A DNA stretch of 63,392 bases from positions 14,490 through 77,881 of the forward strand of contig NZ_MCIG01000008.1 of the NCBI RefSeq assembly GCF_001705035.1, given 5' to 3'. Source of the DNA: Curtobacterium sp. UCD-KPL2560. Lineage in GTDB: Bacteria > Actinomycetota > Actinomycetes > Actinomycetales > Microbacteriaceae. The notes under the pieces are model-generated. The model saw only the letters and a program-made list of their open reading frames with translations. It did no database searches and had not been told where the DNA came from. Of this stretch, positions 57,051 through 63,392 are shown piece after piece (position 1 is the first letter of the stretch; the number at the start of each line of letters is the position of its first letter). The translations under genes and the position numbers were made by a program.

Positions 57051-57200
57051 TACCGTCCGGTCCGGTGACACGATCCCGGACCGGACGACGGGGCCCACCA
57101 CCCCACCCAGGACCGGCACCGGCCGTCCGTCCCCCCACGAGACGGCCGGAGCCACCACCGGCAGCGCCCGACCGGCCCCCCTCCGGCCGGGCGCTGCCGC

Positions 57201-57285
57201 ACACAGCACCACGCAGCACAGCAGCACAGCACCACAGCACCACAGCACCACAGCAGCACAACACCACGCAGCACCGTTCCACCGC
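57201..57285. repeat. CA-rich repeat in the leader of the signal peptidase gene
   Basis: A run of cagcac and caccacag units, strongly purine/pyrimidine biased on one strand. No gene lies in 57051-57327. It could affect transcript structure; no function is evident. Confidence 0.6.
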
Positions 57286-57327
57286 ACGACCGTCCCACCG
57301 CAGGCCCACCACCGACCGGAGCACCAC

Positions 57328-58212
57328 ATGAGCCAGATCGCAGCGCTCCCGCTGACCGGCACGCTCGACCGGCTGCACCTGCGCGGACGCGTGACCAGCC
57401 GCTCCGAGGTCCTCCTCGCCTGGCTGGTCGCCGCCGTCGCCGCCGTCCTGCTCGGCGCCGCGGTCCTGTTCCTCTCCGCCGGTGGTCGCTGGTTCGTCGT
57501 CGAGACCCCCTCGATGGGCGAGGCCGCCCCGGTCGGCACGCTCGTGCTCGACCTGCCGGTGGACGTCACGACCCTGCACGTCGGCGACGTCGTCTCCTTC
57601 GAGACCACGGCCAACCCGGGCGTCGTCTACACGCACCGCATCATCGCGAAGGACGCCGACGGCGGCCTCCACACCCGCGGTGACATCAACGGCGCGACCG
57701 ACCCGTGGACGCTCACCCAGGCCGACGTCATCGGCACCCCGGTCCTGCTCGTGCCGTACGTCGGCTGGCTGTTCCGCGCCGCCCCGGTCCTGCTCATCGG
57801 CACGCTCATCGTCCTCACCCTGACGAGCGCGTTCACCGACCGCGTCACCCGCAGCTGCCTGCGCATCGCCGGCACCGCCCTGACGAGCTCCTACGCGGCG
57901 TTCCTGTTCAAGCCGTTCGTCAACGTCACCACCATCACGAACACCTCCACCCCGCACGGTGTCGAGGCGACCGTGGTGTCCTCCGGCGTGTTCCCCGTGC
58001 GCATCGACGCCCACGGCGGCAACACCGTGCACCTCGTCGACGGCGAGGTCGGCCGCGTCGTCATCCACGAACTCACCCACAACGGGCAGTACCAGCTGAC
58101 GTCGAACATCGACCTCGACCCGATCGGTTGGGTCGCCCTCCTGCTCGTCTGCCTCGTCCCGCTGGTCGCCTGCCTGGCCGTCGGCCGCGTCGAACCGGTG
58201 CGTGCCTCGTGA
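57328..58212 (+). CDS. SipW-type S26B signal peptidase
   Basis: A 294-residue membrane peptidase of the ER/archaeal-like S26B type. The catalytic Ser is S62 in TPSMGEAAPVG. The catalytic base is a His, H103 in VVYTHRII, rather than Lys as in common SPase I. HTRGDINGATDPW is a further conserved segment. Membrane helices lie near 28-50, 155-175 and 268-288. It is longer than SipW, with an extra extracytoplasmic C-terminal part (residues 185-265). It is flanked by the two likely substrates, and its TGA overlaps the next gene (gtga). Confidence 0.85.
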   Translation: MSQIAALPLTGTLDRLHLRGRVTSRSEVLLAWLVAAVAAVLLGAAVLFLSAGGRWFVVETPSMGEAAPVGTLVLDLPVDVTTLHVGDVVSFETTANPGVVYTHRIIAKDADGGLHTRGDINGATDPWTLTQADVIGTPVLLVPYVGWLFRAAPVLLIGTLIVLTLTSAFTDRVTRSCLRIAGTALTSSYAAFLFKPFVNVTTITNTSTPHGVEATVVSSGVFPVRIDAHGGNTVHLVDGEVGRVVIHELTHNGQYQLTSNIDLDPIGWVALLLVCLVPLVACLAVGRVEPVRAS

Positions 58213-59195
58213 ACCACGGACAGCTCGGCACCGCGCAGCCGGTCCACGGCCGTCGTCGTTCCACCCCGACCCGGTCGGCCGCCAGCCGTCGCCTGCTCGG
58301 CGCGGTCCCGTTCCGCCGCCTGCTCGCTGCGGTCCCGTTCCGCCGCCTGCGGGACCCCCGCGTGGTCGCTGTCCTGCTCGTCGCCGCACTCGCCGCGGTC
58401 CTGCTCGTGAACCACTTCGCGCCGACCCGCTCGGCGTTCAGCGCCACCGTCACGGACTCCACGAACACCGCCGCCACGGCGCCGTACTTCACGTGCACGG
58501 CCGCGGTGGCCGGGGACGCCGCGAACGCGCTGTTCGCTTACGACCTCGACGAGACCTCGGGGACGCGGACCGCGGCGGACTCGTCCGGCAAGGGTGCCGC
58601 CGGCACGTACCAGAACGGCATGACCTCGACGACGCCGAACCCGAACGCCTGCCCGCGCGACGCCGGCGGCTCGTACGCGCTGAACGGCTCCACGATGACG
58701 CCGAACTTCGTTTCGACCCCGAGGTCGTACGCCAACCCGACCACCTTCAGCGAGGAGGTCTGGTTCCGCACCACCGTGGCGGGCGGCCTGCTCATCGGCT
58801 TCGGCAGCAACCAGGTGATGCAGTCGGGGCAGCACGACCGGCAGATCTACGTCAACACGTCCGGCCAGCTCGTGTTCGGCGCCTACAACGGCGCCACCCA
58901 GGTGGTCACCTCGCCGAAGGCGGTCACCGACGGCGTGTGGCACCACGTGGTCGCGACGATGTCGCCCACGAACGGGATGCGGCTCTACCTCGACGGGGTC
59001 GTGGTCGCGTCGAACACGTCCTACAAGGTCGCCGAGAACTACACGGGTTACTTCCGCATCGGGTACGACACGATCAGCGGGTGGCCCGGGGCGCCCGCCA
59101 ACTTCGCCTTCACCGGCTCGATGCGGTACGCCGCCGTGTACTCGACGGAGCTCACCGCGCAGCAGGTCGCCGCGCACGCCACCGCCGGGCGCTGA
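58209..59195 (+). CDS. LamG-type surface protein with SipW-type signal
   Basis: A 328-residue exported protein. After a basic N-terminal 55 residues and a hydrophobic segment (VVAVLLVAALAAVLLVN) comes SAFSATVTDSTNTAATAP, the same type of cleavage region as in the TasA-like protein. The mature part is a LamG/concanavalin-like jelly roll: FSEEVWFRTTVAGG, VWHHVVATMSPTNGMRLYLDG and MRYAAVYSTELTAQQVAAH. GTG 58209 overlaps the signal-peptidase stop. It may bind glycans or the matrix protein. Confidence 0.8.
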   Translation: MNHGQLGTAQPVHGRRRSTPTRSAASRRLLGAVPFRRLLAAVPFRRLRDPRVVAVLLVAALAAVLLVNHFAPTRSAFSATVTDSTNTAATAPYFTCTAAVAGDAANALFAYDLDETSGTRTAADSSGKGAAGTYQNGMTSTTPNPNACPRDAGGSYALNGSTMTPNFVSTPRSYANPTTFSEEVWFRTTVAGGLLIGFGSNQVMQSGQHDRQIYVNTSGQLVFGAYNGATQVVTSPKAVTDGVWHHVVATMSPTNGMRLYLDGVVVASNTSYKVAENYTGYFRIGYDTISGWPGAPANFAFTGSMRYAAVYSTELTAQQVAAHATAGR

Positions 59196-59257
59196 CGCGC
59201 GCCGGACCGGCGCCGACGCGACGGCGGTGCCGGTCTGCGGTGTGGTCGACGCGTCGC

Positions 59258-59299
59258 GGACGGGAGGCGCGGTGCGGGCCCGACCCGCGCCTCCCGTCC
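59258..59299 (+). terminator. Dispersed hairpin element, copy 4
   Basis: Exact 15-bp arms: ggacgggaggcgcgg (59258-59272) and ccgcgcctcccgtcc (59285-59299). It lies between the LamG gene and the CopC gene, where it may end the secretion operon. Confidence 0.75.
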
Positions 59300-59457
59300 G
59301 GTGCCGGGTCGCGTCCCGGTCCGCGACCCACCCGTCCAGCGCGGCGTGCGTCGCGCCGGTCGCGGCAGGGCGGGCGTCCCGACCTGCGCGGGTACGCTCG
59401 GGCCGGTCGGCACCAGCCGGCCCGGCGACCGACCGGGCCACCCCACGAAAGGCCCCC

Positions 59458-60117
59458 GTGCGTCTCCGAGCCCTCCTCGCCACCGTCGTTGTCGCAGCGC
59501 TCGCGCCGGTGGTGCTCCTCGCCGGTCCTGCGTCGGCGCACGACGTCCTCGTGTCGTCGGACCCCGCGGCGGACGCAGCCGTGTCGGGCGACCTCGACGT
59601 GGTCACGCTCACGCTGTCCGAGGAGCCGTTGTCCGGCCTGCAGACCGGCATCGTCATCAGCGTGACCGACGCCGCCGGGGCCGAGCACACCTCGGGCGAG
59701 GTCCGGGTGTCGGGGACGACCATCGCGAAGCCGGTCGACCTGGCGACGCCCGGGACCTACCGGGTGCAGTGGCGGAGCGTCTCCGTCGACGGGCACCCGA
59801 TCTCCGGCGAGTACCGCTTCACGTCCACCGGGGCCACCACGCCCTCGCCCACCGCCGCTCCGTCCGCATCCGCGTCCGCCGCGGCACCCGCTGCCGAGCC
59901 GACCCCGACCGCAGCGACCTCGACCGCAGCGACCTCGACCGCGGTTGCCGCGACCGCCGGGCACCAGCACGGCGGCAGCACCCCGTGGGTCCTCGGTGGG
60001 ATCGTCGTCGTCGCGCTCGCCGCGGTGCTCGTCACCCGCCTCGTGCAGCGTCGCCGACCCACGGCGGACAGTGCCGGGAGCGCCTCCGCGGACGTCACCG
60101 GGACGGACCAGGGGTGA
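59458..60117 (+). CDS. CopC-domain copper-resistance protein
   Basis: A 219-residue membrane-anchored periplasm-side protein. A Sec signal (LLATVVVAALAPVVLLAG) is followed by ASAHDVLVSSDPAADA, where the first mature His is the conserved copper ligand of CopC/YobA. The beta-barrel includes TLTLSEEPLSGLQTG, and a second His-containing strand is VDGHPISGEYRF. A Thr/Ala linker and GHQHGG precede a C-terminal helix (PWVLGGIVVVALAAVLV). GTG 59458 follows gaaagg. No CopD is fused. Confidence 0.85.
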   Translation: MRLRALLATVVVAALAPVVLLAGPASAHDVLVSSDPAADAAVSGDLDVVTLTLSEEPLSGLQTGIVISVTDAAGAEHTSGEVRVSGTTIAKPVDLATPGTYRVQWRSVSVDGHPISGEYRFTSTGATTPSPTAAPSASASAAAPAAEPTPTAATSTAATSTAVAATAGHQHGGSTPWVLGGIVVVALAAVLVTRLVQRRRPTADSAGSASADVTGTDQG

Positions 60118-60809
60118 GCACGACCGCCGACGACGCACGGGCCGCGCTCGCCGCGGTGGTCGGCTCCGGGCCGCTCGTGCCCGCGATGCCCGGCACCGAG
60201 GACCCCCGCGCCGCCGCCGTCCTCATGCTGTTCGGCGTGCTCGACCGGGTCCCGAGCAGCCGTCCCGCGCGCGCCGACGCGGTGCACCGGGACCTCGACG
60301 TGCTCCTGCTCGCGCGTGCGTCGACGCTCCGGTCGCACCCTGGCGAGGTCGCGTTCCCGGGCGGTCGCATCGACCCGGGTGACGCGGACGCGCCCGCCGC
60401 CGCCCTCCGCGAGGCCCGGGAGGAGACCGGACTCGACCCGACCGGTGTCGAGGTCCTCGGCACCCTGCCCGCCGTCCCGCTCGCCCACTCGAACCACCTG
60501 GTGCGCCCGGTGCTCGGCTGGTGGCGGGAGCCGACGCCCGTCCGGGTCGTCGACGAGCGGGAGTCGGCCGCGGTCTTCCGCACGCCGGTCGCCGACCTGC
60601 TCGACCCCGCACACCGCGGGGTCACGGTCCTGCGGCGCGGCGGCCAGGAGTGGCGGGGTCCGGCGTTCACGGTCCGCTCCGACCGCGGCGAGCACACGCT
60701 GTGGGGCTTCACCGCGATGCTGCTCGACGCGCTGTTCGACCGGCTCGACTGGACCGAGCCGTGGGACCACGGGCGGGAGCTGCCGCTGCCGGGGACGACG
60801 CGCCGCTGA
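60114..60809 (+). CDS. NUDIX hydrolase, CoA pyrophosphatase type
   Basis: A 231-residue NUDIX enzyme. The motif GGRIDPGDADAPAAALREAREETGL is the Nudix box, split here by naming its ends (GGRIDPGD and REAREETGL); this GGRxDPGD form is typical of NudL-like CoA diphosphatases. GTG 60114 overlaps the CopC stop (gtga), so it is coupled to that gene. Substrate assignment is by similarity only. Confidence 0.85.
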   Translation: MSTTADDARAALAAVVGSGPLVPAMPGTEDPRAAAVLMLFGVLDRVPSSRPARADAVHRDLDVLLLARASTLRSHPGEVAFPGGRIDPGDADAPAAALREAREETGLDPTGVEVLGTLPAVPLAHSNHLVRPVLGWWREPTPVRVVDERESAAVFRTPVADLLDPAHRGVTVLRRGGQEWRGPAFTVRSDRGEHTLWGFTAMLLDALFDRLDWTEPWDHGRELPLPGTTRR

Positions 60810-60889
60810 TCCCGTCCCACGGCACCCGCGGGAGCGTGCCGCGCCTGCCGGTCGCGGCACGGGCGTCCGCCGCGTCGTAGGGTCGTGCC

Positions 60890-61276
60890 ATGACCGTCGT
60901 CGCCCTGGTGTTCGCAGCCCTCGCCGCGCTCCTGCACGTGTACATCTTCGTGCTCGAGTCCGTCCTCTGGACGACCCCCCGCGCCCGCTCCACCTTCGGC
61001 ACGACCGAGGAGGACGCCGTCGTGACGAAGGGGCTCGCGTTCAACCAGGGCTTCTACAACCTGTTCCTCGCCGTGCTCGTGGTCGTGGGCATCGTCGTGG
61101 CCGCCGCCGGCGGGACCGCGGTCGGGACGACGCTCGTCGTCGCCGGGACCGCGAGCATGCTCGCCGCCGCGCTGGTGCTGTTCACGAGCGACGCGACGAA
61201 GCGCCGGGCCGCGACCACCCAGGGCGCGCTGCCGCTGCTGTCGCTCGTGGCGCTGGGCATCGCCGGGCTCGTCTGA
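60890..61276 (+). CDS. DUF1304 membrane protein
   Basis: A 128-residue protein of the DUF1304 family with four hydrophobic segments. The conserved start is LLHVYIFVLESVLWTTP, followed by VTKGLAFNQGFYNLFLAV. The ATG follows a short gap after the NUDIX gene. Function of the family is not known. Confidence 0.88.
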   Translation: MTVVALVFAALAALLHVYIFVLESVLWTTPRARSTFGTTEEDAVVTKGLAFNQGFYNLFLAVLVVVGIVVAAAGGTAVGTTLVVAGTASMLAAALVLFTSDATKRRAATTQGALPLLSLVALGIAGLV

Positions 61277-61324
61277 GTCCGTCCTCGTCCCGAGCTGGCC
61301 TGCCCCGGAGGGCTGAGCCGGGCG

Positions 61325-61735
61325 TCAGGCCCGGGGGAGCAGCTCGGCCAGGAGCGCCTCGACCCGCTGCCGGACCTCGTCCCGCACGCCGCGCACCTGC
61401 TCGATCGGGAGCCCGGCCGGATCGGTGAGCGCCCAGTCCTCGTAGCGCTTGCCCGGGAACACGGGGCAGGCGTCGCCGCACCCCATCGTCACCACGACGT
61501 CCGCACGCCGGACCGCGTCGACGGTCAGGACCGCGGGCTGCGCGCCGGCGATGTCGATCCCCTGCTCCGCCATCGCCTGCACGGCCACCGGGTTCAGCTG
61601 GTCGGCCGGTGCCGATCCTGCCGAGAAGACGTCGACGCGGTCACCCGCCAGGTGGCGCAGCCAGCCCGCGGCCATCTGGGAGCGACCCGCGTTGTGGACG
61701 CAGACGAACAGGACGGCGGGGCGCTGGTCGGACAC
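61325..61735 (-). CDS. Arsenate reductase / low-molecular-weight phosphatase
   Basis: A 136-residue LMW protein-tyrosine-phosphatase-fold protein of the ArsC (thioredoxin-coupled) kind. The P-loop is VCVHNAGRSQMAAG; the second Cys region is TMGCGDACPVFPGKRYEDW, and a late D-P-A (LTDPAGLP) supplies the general acid. These fit mycothiol/mycoredoxin or thioredoxin-linked arsenate reduction, but a phosphatase role is not excluded. GTG 61735 has ccaggag six bases upstream. No ars operon is nearby. Confidence 0.85.
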   Translation of the reverse strand: MSDQRPAVLFVCVHNAGRSQMAAGWLRHLAGDRVDVFSAGSAPADQLNPVAVQAMAEQGIDIAGAQPAVLTVDAVRRADVVVTMGCGDACPVFPGKRYEDWALTDPAGLPIEQVRGVRDEVRQRVEALLAELLPRA

Positions 61736-61894
61736 GGCGGGCTCCTGGGGGTGTGGGGGCGTTCGGCGGCAGGTGCGGCTGGCTCCATCCTGCCGGACGG
61801 TCGGCGACGCGCCGTCGGCGGACCGGGCTGCCGAACCGGCTGGCCGGACCTGCGCGTCCGCCGACCGGGCGGCCCGGTGCGGTAGCGTCCGCGC

Positions 61895-62419
61895 ATGATC
61901 GTCTGGATCAACGGGACGCACGGGGCGGGCAAGACCACCACGGCGCGTCTCCTGCAACCGCTCCTGCCCGACGCCCATGTCCTCGACCCCGAGAAGGTCG
62001 GCGAGGTCCTGATGGACGTCCGCCCGCCGCTGCCGGACCACGGGGACTTCCAGCACTGGGACCCGTGGCGTCCGCTCGTCGTCGAGACCGCGCGGCGGCT
62101 GCTCGACCTGGTCGGCGGGACCCTCGTGCTCCCCCAGACCGTGCTCGTCGAGGCCTACTGGCGGGAGATCGCCGACGGGTTCGCCGAGCACGGGATCCCG
62201 GTGCGGCACGTCGTGCTGCACGCCGACCAGGACACCCTTCGCCGTCGGATCGAGGACGACGCGGTGGTGGGGTACTCGACCTTCCGGGTCAGTCGGCTCG
62301 ACCCCTACGCCGAGGCCGCCCGCACCTGGCTGCACGACGCGGCCGAGGTCGTCGACACGGTGGGGCGCTCCCCCGAGCAGGTCGCCCGTGCGATCGCCGC
62401 CGGGTCCACCGCCGGCTGA
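61895..62419 (+). CDS. P-loop kinase-like ATPase (TmrB-like)
   Basis: A 174-residue AAA/shikimate-kinase-like protein. Walker A is INGTHGAGKTTTARLL; an aspartate/arginine-containing lid region (LRRRIEDDAV) follows. It resembles the tunicamycin-resistance TmrB-like group, often annotated as AAA family ATPase. Substrate unknown. Its last 115 bp overlap the end of the convergent nei2 gene. Confidence 0.75.
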   Translation: MIVWINGTHGAGKTTTARLLQPLLPDAHVLDPEKVGEVLMDVRPPLPDHGDFQHWDPWRPLVVETARRLLDLVGGTLVLPQTVLVEAYWREIADGFAEHGIPVRHVVLHADQDTLRRRIEDDAVVGYSTFRVSRLDPYAEAARTWLHDAAEVVDTVGRSPEQVARAIAAGSTAG

Positions 62420-63201
62420 CACCGCGGGCACCACCACACGCGTCGCGCCGGTGACCCCGGGACCTCGACGTCGTCGCGGGCCCGGACGCGCGACCCGCAG
62501 CGCAGGCACGGTCGACCGGCGCGGCCGACCACCCAGTGCTGCTCCCCGCGCCGGAGCCGCCCGGTGGTGACCTGGTACGCGTCGGGCACCGTCGCCGAGT
62601 GCCGGAGCATGCGCTGCGCGGTGTCGAGCAGCGTCGGCACGTCGACGGTCCCGATCGGCCGGTCGGGGTGCAGACCGCGGACGTACCCGAGCTCGTTCGC
62701 CCAGAGGTTGCCGAGCCCGGCGACGAGCCGCTGGTCGAGCAGCACCCGACGGACGGGCGCGTCCGGGTCGGCCGTCGTCCGCCGGACCGCCTCGGCACGG
62801 TCGAAGTCGTCGTCCAGCAGGTCCGGTCCGAGGTGTCCGACCACCCGGTGTTCGTCGCGCGTCGGGACGAGGTCGACCACCGGCAGGGCGATGCCCCACA
62901 CGGTGCGGCCGTCGTCCAGGGCCATCCGCACCCGGGCGTCGCGCGCGACGTGCGTCGGGAGCCGTCGGCCCGGACCGGTGACCGTCCACGAGCCCGTCAT
63001 CCGCATGTGGGTGTGCAGGGTCGTGCCGTCGTCGAGCCGGGTGAGCAGGTGCTTGCCGTGCGTGGCGTGCCCGGTGATCCGTCGGCCGGCGATGGACGTC
63101 CCCGCGCTCGGCCCGCCGCGGAGCTCGCCCCGGACCACGAGGGCACCGTCGGTCGCACGGAGCCGGGCGGCCAGGCGGTGGACGGAGTCACCCTCGGGCA
63201 T
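62305..63201 (-). CDS. Formamidopyrimidine/endonuclease VIII-type DNA glycosylase (Nei2-like)
   Basis: A 298-residue Fpg/Nei base-excision enzyme. The catalytic N-terminus is PEGDSVHRLAARL (Pro2, Glu3 after Met removal). The H2TH region includes DQRLVAGLGNLWANELGY. The zinc finger is C-x2-C...C-x2-C (PCLRCGS and WWCPRCQ). The PEGDSVHR start suits the actinobacterial Nei2 group. About 35 residues follow the zinc finger, longer than usual, and they overlap the convergent kinase gene. The first codons are repeated inverted at the window end. Confidence 0.9.
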   Translation of the reverse strand: MPEGDSVHRLAARLRATDGALVVRGELRGGPSAGTSIAGRRITGHATHGKHLLTRLDDGTTLHTHMRMTGSWTVTGPGRRLPTHVARDARVRMALDDGRTVWGIALPVVDLVPTRDEHRVVGHLGPDLLDDDFDRAEAVRRTTADPDAPVRRVLLDQRLVAGLGNLWANELGYVRGLHPDRPIGTVDVPTLLDTAQRMLRHSATVPDAYQVTTGRLRRGEQHWVVGRAGRPCLRCGSRVRARDDVEVPGSPARRVWWCPRCQPAVDPAAIARATCSGERPTVSTTSAASCSQVRAASA

Positions 63202-63392
63202 GCTCCGACGCTAGGTCGCGCCACCGACACCCGTCCGCCCGGGGCCCGCGCGGCCCGATGGAGCAGCAGACGTCGGGTAGAGGGCGCGCACCCGACGTCT
63301 TCTGCTCCATCCCGGGGGCCGGGGGCCCCGGGCGGACGGGTGTCGGTGGCGCGACCTAGCGTCGGAGCATGCCCGAGGGTGACTCCGTCCAC
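63178..63392. repeat. 215-bp palindrome at the right edge
   Basis: 70-bp arms, exact, at 63178-63247 and 63323-63392. The centre is an imperfect palindrome with a 22-bp stem (63257-63278 and 63290-63311, one mismatch). Each arm contains the start of nei2 and its upstream DNA. It may be a real inverted duplication or a fold-back assembly artefact. Confidence 0.9.
63369..63392 (+). CDS. Partial second nei2 start, cut by the window edge
   Basis: Eight codons (MPEGDSVH) identical at the nucleotide level to the start of the nei2 gene on the other strand. Nothing further can be seen. It exists only because of the terminal palindrome. Confidence 0.4.

Overview
The window is chromosomal DNA of a high-GC actinobacterium, most likely Microbacteriaceae and probably Curtobacterium or a close relative. 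The reasons are very high third-position GC, frequent GTG and TTG starts, and an actinobacterial origin order: tRNA-Ala/tRNA-Ile, DUF3566, gyrA, gyrB, DUF721, recF, gnd, dnaN, oriC, dnaA, then rpmH, rnpA, yidD, yidC, jag, rsmG, parA, parB. The genus is inferred; no rRNA gene is present.

Region 1 (1-12.1 kb) runs leftward from dnaA: replication and topology genes with gnd between dnaN and recF, ending in two tRNA genes and a tandem-repeat/hairpin tract. oriC lies in the dnaN-dnaA gap, with many DnaA-box-like 9-mers. Region 2 (12.7-17.8 kb) runs rightward: ribosomal protein L34, RNase P protein, the membrane insertase YidC with YidD, Jag, RsmG and ParAB. Five parS-like sites flank parAB (15.9-19.2 kb). 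Region 3 (18.5-31.1 kb) is envelope and redox housekeeping: a DUF218 protein, Ddl, an aminotransferase, TrxA/TrxB, an uninterrupted DUF6049-MurJ reading frame, the CCA-adding enzyme, and the rpsF-ssb-rpsR-rplI operon. Region 4 (31.1-33.1 kb) has 58-bp tandem repeats and a second cluster of DnaA-box-like sequences in front of dnaB.

Region 5 (33.1-46.6 kb) looks like an acquired accessory, probably defence, island: less biased codon use, an IS3 remnant, and mostly unfamiliar genes. It holds an AlbA_2/Schlafen-type protein, a Panacea-Doc toxin-antitoxin module, two proteins with HEPN-like R-x4-6-H motifs, an Lsr2-like DNA-binding protein directly upstream of a large protein with a zinc ribbon and a PD-(D/E)XK nuclease signature, a TIR-like/DUF4062-like protein, and a DUF6615-like nuclease candidate. 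The Lsr2-nuclease pair and the neighbouring HEPN, TIR-like and DUF6615-like genes are the best candidates for an undescribed system.

Region 6 (46.6-63.4 kb) is variable core: a coupled secreted protein and lipoprotein, an SDR/MarR divergon with clear operators, a degenerate duplicate of that marR, small membrane proteins, regulators and aquaporin. It also has a MarR-controlled secretion module (a TasA/CalY-like substrate, a SipW-type signal peptidase and a LamG protein with a matching N-terminal export signal), then CopC, NUDIX, DUF1304, an arsenate-reductase-like phosphatase, a P-loop kinase and Nei2. The right end is a 215-bp palindrome that starts a second, divergent copy of nei2. It may be real or a fold-back assembly artefact.
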